A stretch of DNA of 28,738 nucleotides from Johnsonella ignava ATCC 51276 (GCF_000235445.1 NZ_JH378842.1:11934-40671); one strand, 5' to 3'; shown: positions 6,601 through 15,479, numbered from the stretch's first letter. Translations and numbers: made by a program. The notes: generated from the letters alone by a model not told the origin.

Positions 6601-8337
6601 TTAATTATTTAAGCTCCAGTTTTCCGACACGGATTTAGCATTTACAAAGTCTTTATAAATTCCACCTTGTCTCATCAATTCTTCATGTGTCCCACGCTGT
6701 TCAATACAGCCTTTATTCAAAACCAATATTTGATTTGCATTTCTAATCGTCTTTAACCTGTGTGCAATCATAATAACTGTTTTATTCTTGGTAAGTGACT
6801 CTATAGCCAGTTTTAATTTATCTTCATTTTCAGGATCAACGTTCGCCGTTGCTTCATCGAAAATAATAATAGGAGCATCTTTTAGCATCGCTCTTGCAAT
6901 TGAAATTCTCTGCTTTTCACCACCTGATAATGAAGCCCCGCCTTCCCCTATTGAAGTATTATAACCTTGTGGAAGTGAAACTATAAAATCGTGGCATTGA
7001 GCTTTTTTAGCTGCATTGACTACTTCCTCTCTCGTTGCATTTTGATAACCAAACTTTATATTATTTTCAATAGTATCTTCAAATAAATATACATCTTGAA
7101 AAACCATAGAAATATTATCCATAAGATTTTCAATTGTATAATCTTTAATATTATTTCCACCTATTTTTATTTCGCCTTCGTTAACATCCCAAAATCTTGC
7201 AATTAGATTACATAATGTAGTTTTCCCCGAACCTGACATGCCGACAATAGCAGTCATCTCATTTTCTTTAATAATGCATGTAACATTATCTAAAACTCTT
7301 CTATTGTCATAAGAAAACCTTATATTGTTAATATCAATATTATGATTTTGTATCAAAGAACTTATATTGCCTTCATCAATATCGGGCATATGATTAACAT
7401 ATTCATATGAATCAATAGCATTCTCTGCAATTCGTAAAATTGCCATATTAGAACCCGCTCCAATTAATCCATCGAAAATCGTGAAGCTTGCAATCATCAG
7501 TACAACCGTATCTACAATACTCAAATTTCCAGAAAGATTTAATTTAATACAAAATAACAACATCACTACAATTGTCATTCCTATTACTATTCTTTGAGTT
7601 ATGGTATACGGAATAATCATTTTTTCAAGCGACAGTGTAGTTTTGTAACTATCATCAATCGCATCGTTTAAACTTTTGTTATTTTCCCCACACAAATTGT
7701 AAGATTTAATAACCTGCATTCCTTGAATTGTTGATAGTACATTTTTAGTCAAACGTGTCTGAATATTAGACATATCGGCTGCATTTTTTCTTGAACGTTT
7801 TTCCATTAGAAAAGTAACAAATAAAAATACTATCATACCAATTAGTGCCACAAAACCTATTTCAAAATTTATGATGAATATTGACAAAACAAATATGAAC
7901 GTATTTAAAAATCCTCCCAATACATTAACAAGCAATACTGGTATCCAAGACTCAATTTGTGTGAGATTTGTAGTTGCTAAAGTAGTTAACTTGCCTAAAC
8001 TAAAATTATTGAAGAATCCCATTGGAACTCTTTTTATTTTTTCTCCCAACTCTATTCTTTTATTTGCTGCCATAAAATATCCCGCATGTGTTTGATTCAT
8101 TTGAGATACATTTTGTGTGATAATCTTGCCTATTAAACTAATTATTAGTACTACTAATACTATAATAATATCCTTTTGCACAACATTTTGCTTGAACAAG
8201 CATTTCAACATATAATAGATTGCCACAAATTGAAATGCATTAAATACAGCATGAAAAAATGCTGCTACTATTGACCTCGTCAAATTATTTCTTTCCTTGC
8301 CGGAGAAGAACCAGATTTTTTTAAATACGCTTATCAT
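6601..8337 (-). CDS. ABC transporter, membrane-ATPase half transporter (second of a pair)
   Basis: A 578-aa exporter-fold protein with six predicted membrane helices in the first ~310 residues, then an ATPase domain. It has Walker A GMSGSGKTT (about 366-374), signature LSGGEKQRIS (about 470), Walker B IIIFDEATANVD (about 490) and the H-loop MIAHRL. All catalytic residues are present. Its first four bases overlap the stop of the preceding half transporter (ATGA type), so the two are almost certainly translated together and form a heterodimer. Such pairs include IrtAB/YbtPQ-like systems that, despite the exporter fold, can import metal chelates. The cotranscribed ECF transporter makes import of a shared or related substrate a reasonable guess, but not more. 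Confidence 0.9.
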   Translation of the reverse strand: MISVFKKIWFFSGKERNNLTRSIVAAFFHAVFNAFQFVAIYYMLKCLFKQNVVQKDIIIVLVVLIISLIGKIITQNVSQMNQTHAGYFMAANKRIELGEKIKRVPMGFFNNFSLGKLTTLATTNLTQIESWIPVLLVNVLGGFLNTFIFVLSIFIINFEIGFVALIGMIVFLFVTFLMEKRSRKNAADMSNIQTRLTKNVLSTIQGMQVIKSYNLCGENNKSLNDAIDDSYKTTLSLEKMIIPYTITQRIVIGMTIVVMLLFCIKLNLSGNLSIVDTVVLMIASFTIFDGLIGAGSNMAILRIAENAIDSYEYVNHMPDIDEGNISSLIQNHNIDINNIRFSYDNRRVLDNVTCIIKENEMTAIVGMSGSGKTTLCNLIARFWDVNEGEIKIGGNNIKDYTIENLMDNISMVFQDVYLFEDTIENNIKFGYQNATREEVVNAAKKAQCHDFIVSLPQGYNTSIGEGGASLSGGEKQRISIARAMLKDAPIIIFDEATANVDPENEDKLKLAIESLTKNKTVIMIAHRLKTIRNANQILVLNKGCIEQRGTHEELMRQGGIYKDFVNAKSVSENWSLNN

Positions 8338-10052
8338 TCTTCATCCTCCTTATTTGATGCCATACACATAGCACAATATAATTTTGACTTCTCTAAGAGT
8401 TCTTCATGTTTCCCACTGTTTTCAAGCATTCCATTATTAATTACAAATATTTTGTCGGCTCCTTTTATTGTGTTTAGCCTGTGAGCTATAACAATTAAAG
8501 TTTTTCCCTTTACTAATTTTGAAATAGCTGCTTGAATAATATTTTCATTCTCTGGATCTATGTATGATGTAGCCTCATCTAAAATTATAATTGGCGAATT
8601 TTTAAGCATTGCCCTAGCAATGGATATTCTTTGCTTTTCTCCTCCTGATAGATGTCCACCACCTTCTCCCACGATAGTATCGTAACCATGAGAAAGTTCT
8701 TTTATAAACCTGTCGCACCCCGCTTTAATTGCGATTTGCTCAACTTCGTCATCTGTTGCATTCGGATTGCCAAGTCTAATATTTTCTTTAACCGAAAAGT
8801 CAAACAGATAATTATCTTGTGACACATAAGATATTAATTTTGAAAGTTGTTTTAATGGAATATTATTTACGTCTATTCCACCAATTTTGATATGACCACT
8901 TTCAACATTCCAAAAGCCTGCTAAAAGTTTCGCTATTGTCGATTTACCACTTCCCGATTCACCCACTAATGCATTAAATGTTCCTTCATCAAATTTTAAA
9001 TTTAAATTCTTAATTACTTGTTTTTTCCCATTGTATGAAAAACTAACATCTATAAATTCAACATTGAAGTTTTCAACTGTTTGTACAGTTGTCCCACATT
9101 TTAGTTTTTTTGAAGCCAAAAGGCTTTCCACTCCACTCGATATAGTCCCAATTCTAGCCAAATCATCTGTATAATTTAATGCTTTAAGTAGATTTGATAC
9201 TGTAGCAAAAGATAGTATTACTATTGTTATCAATGTTTCTATTTCAATACTACCATTTTGGTAAAAAATCATTCCAAATGGTATAACTGTTAAAATTCCC
9301 ATTGGCGATAGTATGCGACCAATAGAAACTCTTTTCATACATCTCCCCATCCAATCATAATAAAATTGTGCATTGTCATTGACAGAATCACTATATTTTT
9401 GATATGAAGTATTACTTTGATTAAAGGCTTTAATAACTTCAATACCACCAATATATTCAACCAATGCGTTATTCATTTTTTGACCTAAGACTACAGATTC
9501 CTTGTAATTTTTCGAATATTCTTCATTCATTACTGATTTCATAAAACTAATACCAACAATGAAAGGAATAAGGGACACCAAACCTAATCGCCAGTCCAAA
9601 GTAAGCATATATATTATAAGCAATACTGGTCCTACTACATTGGCTGTCATCTCTGGTAATATATGCGATAAAGTTGTTTCCATGCTGTCAACTTTATCGA
9701 CAATTATGTCTTTCAAAGTTCCAGAACTAATACCAGTAATATCACCCAATGGCATTTCAAATAACTTATTTGAAATTTCCTTTCGTATATCCCTTAAAGA
9801 TTGAAATGTTGCAGTATGAGAGATGGTTGTAGATATTCCTGCTGATATTTCTTTGATTAAAAACAGTCCTGTAATAATCAATAATTTATTTGAGTACAAT
9901 TCCCAATTTGAATTCCCGTTAATTAACTCTGCTATAAGACTTGCAAGGATCATATATGAGATTAAGCCAGCTACTACACCCAAAATAGCGAACAAGATAG
10001 AAAAAGAGAATTGAATCTTTCGTTTTTTTATATACTGCCTAATTATATTCAT
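8334..10052 (-). CDS. ABC transporter, membrane-ATPase half transporter (first of a pair)
   Basis: A 572-aa half transporter with the same layout as its partner: about six membrane helices, then Walker A GESGSGKST (about 362-370), LSGGEKQRIS (about 466), IIILDEATSYID and VIAHRL. The ATG overlaps the end of the double-ATPase gene by 14 bp, and its stop overlaps the next start by 4 bp. This is strong evidence for one operon and a fixed subunit ratio. The membrane half is a clear but diverged paralogue of the truncated gene at 397-1068, so related regulator-transporter modules have entered this locus twice. The substrate is unknown; a metal-chelate or heme importer, or a drug/peptide exporter, would fit. 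Confidence 0.9.
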   Translation of the reverse strand: MNIIRQYIKKRKIQFSFSILFAILGVVAGLISYMILASLIAELINGNSNWELYSNKLLIITGLFLIKEISAGISTTISHTATFQSLRDIRKEISNKLFEMPLGDITGISSGTLKDIIVDKVDSMETTLSHILPEMTANVVGPVLLIIYMLTLDWRLGLVSLIPFIVGISFMKSVMNEEYSKNYKESVVLGQKMNNALVEYIGGIEVIKAFNQSNTSYQKYSDSVNDNAQFYYDWMGRCMKRVSIGRILSPMGILTVIPFGMIFYQNGSIEIETLITIVILSFATVSNLLKALNYTDDLARIGTISSGVESLLASKKLKCGTTVQTVENFNVEFIDVSFSYNGKKQVIKNLNLKFDEGTFNALVGESGSGKSTIAKLLAGFWNVESGHIKIGGIDVNNIPLKQLSKLISYVSQDNYLFDFSVKENIRLGNPNATDDEVEQIAIKAGCDRFIKELSHGYDTIVGEGGGHLSGGEKQRISIARAMLKNSPIIILDEATSYIDPENENIIQAAISKLVKGKTLIVIAHRLNTIKGADKIFVINNGMLENSGKHEELLEKSKLYCAMCMASNKEDEE

Positions 10053-11466
10053 ATAACACTTTCTTCCCTTCTTTTATTTGTTTTCCCTCTTCCAAATATA
10101 GAAACTTATCACTTGTAGCTTCGGCCAAAAGTGAATCATGTGTAATAATAACTACTATTTTCCCCTTCTCAGAAAGAAGTTTTACCCACTTTATAATTGA
10201 GTGTAATCCATCGCCATCCATTCCACTTGTTGGCTCGTCTAATATATAAACATCTGCATCTGAACAATATGCTGCAGCTAATATTACTCTTTGTTTTTCT
10301 CCTCCTGACAATGATGCAGGATGTCTATCTTTTAGTTCGTTCAAACTAAAAGCATCCAAACTATCCACCATATCTTTTTTTAATTTTTCAGTTATTTTTT
10401 TACCAATTGAAATTTCACTTACAACGGAATCTGAATACAGTTGATAATCTGCATCTTGCATAACAAAATAGCAAAATTTATTTCTTAAATTTCTGTTTGC
10501 TACTTTTCCTCTATATTTGATTGATCCTCCGTTTTCTTTTAGTAGCCCACTTATAACTTTACACAAAGTAGTTTTTCCTGCTCCATTGTTTCCTAACAGT
10601 GAAACAACCTCCCCTTTATATAACTTTAGATTAATGTCATCAATTCCTAATTTTGTTTTCTTATAATGAAAGGATAACGATTCAATATCTAAAATTAAGT
10701 CGTTTGATTTTTTATTCTTAGTGTTTTTATTTATCGTTTTTGGTCTCAATCCAAGCTTTGATAAACTTTCATTATCAAGGCTTTCAAACTCTTCCTTTGA
10801 CCAAACTTTCCTTAACATACCTCTATCAATATACAAAAATCTATTTACTACTTCATTGAACGGTTCAAGCCTATGCTCACTTATAATAATAGAGATCCCT
10901 CTATCTTTAATTTTTTTAATTATTTTTATTAAAACTTTGACTCCATCTTCATCTAAATTTGAGGTTGGCTCGTCGAGGATCAAAACTTTAGGTTGTAAAA
11001 TTAAAGAAGATGCAAGTGCAACTTTTTGCTTTTGACCACTGGATAATTCATCTATATTTTTCGAAAGTAAACCTTCAATCCCAACAACCCCTACAATCTC
11101 ATCAAGTTTTTGTCTTATTTCATGTGCAGAAAGTCCTATATTTTCTGCCACAAAACAAATCTCATCTTGAACACTATTCATAAAAAATTGGCTTCTTGGG
11201 TCTTGAAAAACAACACCAAATAAATTAGCACGTTCTTCTGAATCCAATTCAGCCGGAATTTGTCTATCTATTTCAACTTTTCCTTTCAGCTCTCCCTCAT
11301 AAAAAACAGGAATCAAGCCACTGATAGTTCGTAAAATTGTGCTTTTCCCTGACCCTGATCTACCACAAAGTACAACACATTCTCCTGGTTTTATTGAAAA
11401 AGTAATATCTTTGATAGAAGAATCTCCATCACTATAAGAAAAAAATACATTCTGAAATTTTATCAT
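10039..11466 (-). CDS. ECF-type ABC ATPase with two ATPase domains (EcfA1-EcfA2 fusion)
   Basis: A 475-aa protein made of two full ATP-binding domains without membrane segments. The first has Walker A GRSGSGKST (35-43), signature LSSGQKQKVALAS and Walker B VLILDEPTSNLD. The second has GNNGAGKTT (about 291), LSGGEKQRVILAA (about 385) and VYILDEPTSGMD. It powers an energy-coupling-factor importer with the adjacent T and S subunits. The start is ATG 11464-11466, inside a tight junction: the EcfT stop TGA lies two bases upstream and GGAG precedes it. An in-frame ATG 57 bases earlier lies within ecfT and lacks support. Fused ATPases are common in ECF systems of the YkoD/MptE type. Confidence 0.9.
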   Translation of the reverse strand: MIKFQNVFFSYSDGDSSIKDITFSIKPGECVVLCGRSGSGKSTILRTISGLIPVFYEGELKGKVEIDRQIPAELDSEERANLFGVVFQDPRSQFFMNSVQDEICFVAENIGLSAHEIRQKLDEIVGVVGIEGLLSKNIDELSSGQKQKVALASSLILQPKVLILDEPTSNLDEDGVKVLIKIIKKIKDRGISIIISEHRLEPFNEVVNRFLYIDRGMLRKVWSKEEFESLDNESLSKLGLRPKTINKNTKNKKSNDLILDIESLSFHYKKTKLGIDDINLKLYKGEVVSLLGNNGAGKTTLCKVISGLLKENGGSIKYRGKVANRNLRNKFCYFVMQDADYQLYSDSVVSEISIGKKITEKLKKDMVDSLDAFSLNELKDRHPASLSGGEKQRVILAAAYCSDADVYILDEPTSGMDGDGLHSIIKWVKLLSEKGKIVVIITHDSLLAEATSDKFLYLEEGKQIKEGKKVLYEYN

Positions 11467-11468
11467 CT

Positions 11469-12137
11469 TCACACTCCAAAATATATTAATCCTATTGCAG
11501 CTCCATATATGGCAAGTGCACATATATCCTTTAATCCAAAATACACTTCATATATGCACGTTCTTTTTTTATCCGCATTTAGTCCTCTTAATTCTGCGGT
11601 AGCCCCCAACTCATCTGATAATTTTATGCATCTAATGATTAGTGGTACCATAAAACACTCATATACCAAAAAAGGATTTCTCATAAAATCTTTCCAGTTG
11701 CTAAATAACCCCCTAGCTTTCATTCCATTTCTAATTGCTATATTTTCTTTACTTAATACCGGAAAAAATCTTATAAGAATGCAAATCATTACAATAATGG
11801 GCTTAGGAACTTTTATTTTCTGTAAACTTAACATAAGTTCACTTGAGTTTCCCACAATAATACATGTAACTACCATTACTAAAGGAATTGAACGTGCTAA
11901 CATATTCAAAATAATGTACATTAAGGCTATCTTGTTCGCAAACAACCCAGCCAATATAACCATAGTCAGGTAAGTTATAACGAATTTAATAGCCTTATTA
12001 TGTTCTTTTATATAAACTAAAAGTAGTGCATTTAGTGCAACACTCAAATGTATTTGAATGTTCTTGTTAAACAAGAACCAGAATATTGTTGATACTGCTA
12101 ATAAGATAATATATGTTCTATTATCTAATTTTCTCAT
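11469..12137 (-). CDS. ECF transporter transmembrane subunit (EcfT)
   Basis: A 222-aa integral membrane protein with about five hydrophobic helices. It has the two Arg-containing coupling motifs of the family near its C-terminal half, GMKARGLF and ATAELRGL, which contact the ATPases. Its ATG follows the stop of the S-subunit gene directly, and its stop is two bases before the ATPase start, so translation is coupled. With the S subunit it forms the membrane core of an ECF importer. Residues LIRFFPVL and the basic loop before MKARG are typical. The gene looks intact and of normal length. Confidence 0.9.
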   Translation of the reverse strand: MRKLDNRTYIILLAVSTIFWFLFNKNIQIHLSVALNALLLVYIKEHNKAIKFVITYLTMVILAGLFANKIALMYIILNMLARSIPLVMVVTCIIVGNSSELMLSLQKIKVPKPIIVMICILIRFFPVLSKENIAIRNGMKARGLFSNWKDFMRNPFLVYECFMVPLIIRCIKLSDELGATAELRGLNADKKRTCIYEVYFGLKDICALAIYGAAIGLIYFGV

Positions 12138-12749
12138 CTACACCAACTTTGCCTTTTCTATATGTTTTTTCATAAGTTTTTTTCCTACAATAAATCCTAT
12201 AGCAGACAACACAATTGTTATCACTGCAATCAATAAAAGCATATCCCAAGAACCATAAAATCTAACCAATGTCTTTATGCCCTCTTCCGTATAACTTTCT
12301 TTTAGGCTATTTAAATATTGTTCTTTAAAGAAAAACATAGGAATTGCACTTCCAAGAGCATACAATGCCCAATATACCGAGTATGCGATACCATTTCTCT
12401 TTGGGTTTCTATAAGTGTCTTGTCCTATCATAATAATTTCGCATACAATACCTACTACAATCATTACTGGAAGAAACCATGGAGAACCCATTACAGTTAT
12501 AAATAATCCTCCAAAAATTCCAGTAATCAAATACGTTCCTCTTTTCGCAACCTTATTTGACATTACTACGAACACTGGAGCGCAAAGCAATCCCATAATT
12601 CCTACATAAAATAAGTAATCAAACGCTGGTGTTGTCAGCATCATTGTGCACATTTTCGTAACAAACATTATTACAATTATCGCTATATTGAAAATAGATA
12701 ATGTAATGATGTCCCTCATCTTCAATTTGTTTTGTTTTTCATTATTCAT
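12138..12749 (-). CDS. ECF transporter S component (Trep_Strep/MptD-like)
   Basis: A 203-aa membrane protein, the substrate-binding subunit of the ECF importer, with about six hydrophobic segments and a short charged N-terminus (MNNEKQNKLKMRD). Pattern and context (S, T, fused ATPase, then an ABC pair, with a TetR gene upstream) match the Trep_Strep/MptD-type S components, whose substrate has not been settled to my knowledge. Segments such as GIFGGLFITVMGSPWF and the long Tyr-rich loop (AYSVYWALYALGSAIP) fit that family. AGGAGGAG lies six bases before the ATG. It is the first gene of the cargo transport operon, with the operator region immediately upstream. Confidence 0.82.
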   Translation of the reverse strand: MNNEKQNKLKMRDIITLSIFNIAIIVIMFVTKMCTMMLTTPAFDYLFYVGIMGLLCAPVFVVMSNKVAKRGTYLITGIFGGLFITVMGSPWFLPVMIVVGIVCEIIMIGQDTYRNPKRNGIAYSVYWALYALGSAIPMFFFKEQYLNSLKESYTEEGIKTLVRFYGSWDMLLLIAVITIVLSAIGFIVGKKLMKKHIEKAKLV

Positions 12750-12820
12750 TTTTATCTCCTCCTAAATTTTACAGATTGAATATTAAATCCCAGTTTGCTC
12801 AATAGTGCAAAACCAGTTAT

Positions 12821-12858
12821 GGTAACAGTGTATGCTAACACTGTTATCTTCTGGTCAA
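12821..12858 (-). promoter_or_regulatory. Operator (and weak promoter) of the ECF-ABC operon
   Basis: AACAGTGT (824-831 of 12 kb) and ACACTGTT (838-845) form an 8-bp inverted repeat with a 6-bp centre at 12824-12845. On the minus strand the sequence starts GATAACAGTGTTAGC, matching 13 of 15 bases of the palindrome before the TetR gene (GATAACAGTGTTATC). A -35-like TTGACC lies at 12853-12858; the -10 is poor (CATACA at 18 bp). The TetR protein encoded upstream probably binds here and controls the transporters. Confidence 0.7.
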
Positions 12859-12871
12859 AAAAATATTTCTC

Positions 12872-13492
12872 TTAATATCCTCTAATATTTTCCCAGCCTC
12901 CTGAAAAAAAACAAGAAACAAGTCTCGCATTTTCTAACAGTTCTTGCTTATTTTCGGAATGCAATACAGCCTCAGTCAATGCTAAAAAATGAGCATGATT
13001 GATAATATGAAAGCCTTTATCACTAATCTTTTCTGAGGAAGTATCTGCTTCTAAAGAAATTTCTTGCATTTTAATTCTTGCATCATCCTCCATTCCTGTT
13101 AATTTTTCGAGAAAATTCTCATAAGATGTTCCGTATGACCCATTAATGATCAGAGAGTATATTTCTTTGTTATCAAACAAAAACATGGCAGTTTCAATTG
13201 TTCCTTCAACATGAACCTGAGCCACCTTCGCATTCTGTTTTGTCTTCACACTATCAATTGATGCTTTCTCATAATCGAAAAAATTTGAAATTATTTTATT
13301 TGCAACTGGTGAAACAATCGCTTCAAATAATTCATTTTTATCATTAAAATGACGATAAAAAGCTCCTGTGGTCACACATGCATCTTTACATATATCTCTT
13401 AAACTAGATTTTTCAAATCCGTACTCAATAAAATGCCTTTTTCCAAATTCTAGTATTTTTTCATGTGTATCAGCATAATTATTTCTAACCAA
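12872..13492 (-). CDS. TetR/AcrR-family regulator of the ECF-ABC cargo operon
   Basis: A 206-aa regulator with the N-terminal TetR helix-turn-helix ILEFGKRHFIEYGFEKSSLR, then CVTTGAFYRHFNDKNELF (about 12-55), and an all-helical ligand domain ending CFFSGGWENIRGY. The start is TTG 13490-13492: GGAGGAG lies seven bases upstream and no ATG fits. It is the first gene before the transport genes, on the same strand and separated by 122 bp with an operator. A perfect 17-bp palindrome abuts its own -10 box. The simplest model is a repressor of itself and of the transporter that is released by the transported compound. The pair of regulator and transporters looks like self-contained cargo in the ICE. 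Confidence 0.92.
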   Translation of the reverse strand: MVRNNYADTHEKILEFGKRHFIEYGFEKSSLRDICKDACVTTGAFYRHFNDKNELFEAIVSPVANKIISNFFDYEKASIDSVKTKQNAKVAQVHVEGTIETAMFLFDNKEIYSLIINGSYGTSYENFLEKLTGMEDDARIKMQEISLEADTSSEKISDKGFHIINHAHFLALTEAVLHSENKQELLENARLVSCFFSGGWENIRGY

Positions 13493-13515
13493 CAGAATTC
13501 TCCTCCTTTCCCTTT

Positions 13516-13560
13516 TGATAACACTGTTATCAGTTTACCTTTATTTTTGCTTTTTGTCAA
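13516..13560 (-). promoter_or_regulatory. Promoter and palindromic operator of the cargo TetR gene
   Basis: On the minus strand TTGACA (13555-13560), 17 bp, then TAAACT (13532-13537) form a good sigma-A promoter. Directly after the -10 lies the perfect 17-bp palindrome TGATAACAGTGTTATCA (13516-13532). The ribosome site and TTG start follow. The layout indicates autorepression. Confidence 0.82.
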
Positions 13561-13588
13561 GTTAGATATCGCAAACTAAAAACTTTTA

Positions 13589-13597
13589 TGATATAAT
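13589..13597 (+). promoter_or_regulatory. Extended -10 promoter for mobC and relaxase
   Basis: TGATATAAT on the plus strand is a perfect -10 box with the TGn extension, about 195 bp before mobC; no good -35 is seen. The transcript would include all the inverted repeats of the oriT candidate. Confidence 0.55.
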
Positions 13598-13626
13598 TTT
13601 AGTGCTAAATTTAAAATTTGCTTAAT

Positions 13627-13758
13627 GCTTGCTGCCCTAATCATTCTTTTGTAGCAAGCACAGTAAGTGTACGGACACTTACGAAAAAATTGATGAAGCA
13701 GCCCTTTGGGATCTGCTTCTTTTTTTATCAATTTTTAACTTGTTAGGGTGTACCCTAA
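13627..13758 (+). other. Candidate origin of transfer (oriT), cluster of inverted repeats
   Basis: Just upstream of mobC lie four nested or adjacent inverted repeats. GCTTGCT/AGCAAGC is at 13627-13659. GTAAGTGT-ACGG-ACACTTAC is at 13663-13682. A long stem of AAAAATTGAT/ATCAATTTTT enclosing GAAGCAG/CTGCTTC is at 13685-13736. TTAGGGT-GT-ACCCTAA is at 13743-13758. Relaxase genes usually lie next to their oriT, and nicking sites lie beside such repeats. The nick itself cannot be placed from the sequence alone. Confidence 0.6.
13695..13726 (+). terminator. Terminator-like hairpin in the mobC leader
   Basis: GAAGCAG, an 11-base loop, CTGCTTC, then seven T on the plus strand. It lies between the mobC promoter and the mobC ribosome site, so it may limit mob expression; it is also part of the oriT-like cluster. 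Confidence 0.75.
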
Positions 13759-13791
13759 GACCCCGAAACACATTCAAAGGAGGATTTACCT

Positions 13792-14142
13792 ATGGCAAAT
13801 AGAATACGAAATGAACGACTTGAAATTAAATTGACAGAAGAAGAAAAGGCTCTTTTTGAGGAGAAAAGAAAACTTGCGAAGTGTAAAAATATGAGCCACT
13901 TCATACGCAAGTGCGTTTTAGAAAAGGAAATATATCAAGTGGATTTAGAGCCATTTAGAGATTTACAGGGTTTACTTTCCAATGCTACAAGCAACATCAA
14001 TCAAATTGCAAAGCGTGTAAATTCTACCGGCATAATCTATAAGGACGATATAAATGATATGAAAAAGCAGATAGAATATTTCTCAAAGGAGTTGTGGCAA
14101 ATACATTCTCTGCTTCTTAACAGAACTTCAGGAGGTGATTAA
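13792..14142 (+). CDS. mobC: Relaxosome accessory protein MobC
   Basis: A 116-aa protein with an N-terminal ribbon-helix-helix-like part (RIRNERLEIKLTEEEKALFE, then KCKNMSHFIRKCVLE) and the MobC helical part (LSNATSNINQIAKRVNSTG), which is the family hallmark. It binds near oriT and helps the relaxase open the strands for nicking. AAAGGAGG lies before the ATG. The relaxase gene starts five bases after its stop, with the ribosome site AGGAGGTG inside the end of mobC, so the two are translationally linked. This is one of only two complete plus-strand genes in the window. Confidence 0.92.
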   Translation: MANRIRNERLEIKLTEEEKALFEEKRKLAKCKNMSHFIRKCVLEKEIYQVDLEPFRDLQGLLSNATSNINQIAKRVNSTGIIYKDDINDMKKQIEYFSKELWQIHSLLLNRTSGGD

Positions 14143-14147
14143 ATCTT

Positions 14148-15479
14148 ATGGCTATCACAAAAATACATCCTATAAAATCAACCCTTAATCTTGCCATTTC
14201 ATATATTGTTAATGAAGAAAAAACAGATGAGCAAATCTTGGTAAGCACTCATAAATGTCATCAAGAAACTGCTCATACCCAGTTTTTAAGGACACGAAAT
14301 GATTCAGGAACAAAAGGAACCGTTCTTGCAAGACATCTCATTCAATCATTTTTACCGGGAGAAACAAGCCCTGAATTGGCTCACCAGATTGGTATGGAGC
14401 TGTGTAAAAAGATACTCAAAGATGAGTACGAATTTGTCTTATCTACTCATGTAGATAAGGGGCATATCCACAATCACATCATCTTCAATAATGTAAATAT
14501 GGTAACAGGTAGGTGCTACCAGTCTAACAAGAAAAGCTACCACCAAATCCGTTATCAGAGTGATAAACTCTGCAAAGAAAATAGCCTATCTGTCATTGAC
14601 GAGTTTTACGAAAGCTATAAGAAAAAATATAAGATTAACGGTAAATCTTGGTATGAAAACGAACAGGCAAAGCATGGCACTTCTTGGAAAAGTAAACTTC
14701 AATTTGATATTGATAGAATAATAAAACAGTCAAAGGACTGGGACGAATTTTTAAAGAAGATGGCTGATCTTGGCTATGAAATCAAATACGGTAAGCACAT
14801 TGCTTTTAAGCCAAAAGATAAGGCGAGATTTACAAGGACTAAAACAATCGGAGAAGATTATACCGAAGAAAGATTAAAAGAACGAATTGCAGAAAGAGAG
14901 TTTATCAAGACTCCCGACGTCAAAAAACGCATTGGCAATGTTATTGACATGAACACCAATGCAAAGGTAAAGGAAAGCAAAGGCTACGAATATTGGGCAA
15001 CCAAACATAACCTTCATACAATGGCTGAGTCTGTTATTTATATCAGAGAACATGGCATTAAATCCGTTAAACAGCTTGACGAGTATATTCAAAAAGCAGC
15101 CGATGAAAGGCAAAATATACAAGAGAAAATCAAGGCTATTGATAAGGAAATGCAGAAGCTTTCCACCACTATGGAGCAAGTTCATACCGTTAAAAAATAC
15201 AGAGCGTGTTACAAGGAATATACTGCTAATCCGTCTGACAAGGCATTTTTTGAAGAGTACAAAGCTCAGATTACCCTATATGAAAATGCTCTCTCAGCGC
15301 TTAAAAGCTCTTATTCCAAGCTTCCAAATTCAAAGGATATTTTAGCTGAGCTTGATAAATTACAAGAAAAAAAGAATAGCCTTATGCAAGAGTATTCTTC
15401 CTCAAAATCCACTATGGACGAGCTTTATAAGATACGAAAAAATTACGGAATTTATATGGGTAAGGAGATGGAGAGATAA
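14148..15479 (+). CDS. Relaxase, MOBP/MobA-VirD2 type
   Basis: A 443-aa relaxase that would nick oriT and lead the transferred strand. The N-terminal domain has the probable catalytic tyrosine in LAISYIVNEEKT (Tyr19), an accessory RHLIQSFLPGETSPE block, and the metal-binding three-histidine motif HVDKGHIHNHIIFNNVN (about 104-120). The middle (TSWKSKLQFDIDRIIKQSKDW...LGYEIKYGKHIAFKP) is the usual domain after the catalytic part in this family. The C-terminal ~140 residues are mostly coiled coil. All key residues are present. The gene ends in a terminator that overlaps its stop region and converges with the ssb operon. Confidence 0.93.
   Translation: MAITKIHPIKSTLNLAISYIVNEEKTDEQILVSTHKCHQETAHTQFLRTRNDSGTKGTVLARHLIQSFLPGETSPELAHQIGMELCKKILKDEYEFVLSTHVDKGHIHNHIIFNNVNMVTGRCYQSNKKSYHQIRYQSDKLCKENSLSVIDEFYESYKKKYKINGKSWYENEQAKHGTSWKSKLQFDIDRIIKQSKDWDEFLKKMADLGYEIKYGKHIAFKPKDKARFTRTKTIGEDYTEERLKERIAEREFIKTPDVKKRIGNVIDMNTNAKVKESKGYEYWATKHNLHTMAESVIYIREHGIKSVKQLDEYIQKAADERQNIQEKIKAIDKEMQKLSTTMEQVHTVKKYRACYKEYTANPSDKAFFEEYKAQITLYENALSALKSSYSKLPNSKDILAELDKLQEKKNSLMQEYSSSKSTMDELYKIRKNYGIYMGKEMER

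Noticed and set aside
11509..11973. 154-codon ORF on the plus strand antisense to ecfT
   Set aside because: Mirror frame of a membrane protein gene; no ribosome site; EcfT motifs prove the other strand.
14874..15185. 103-codon ORF antisense to the relaxase
   Set aside because: Lies wholly within a well-supported gene, with no ribosome site or family motif.
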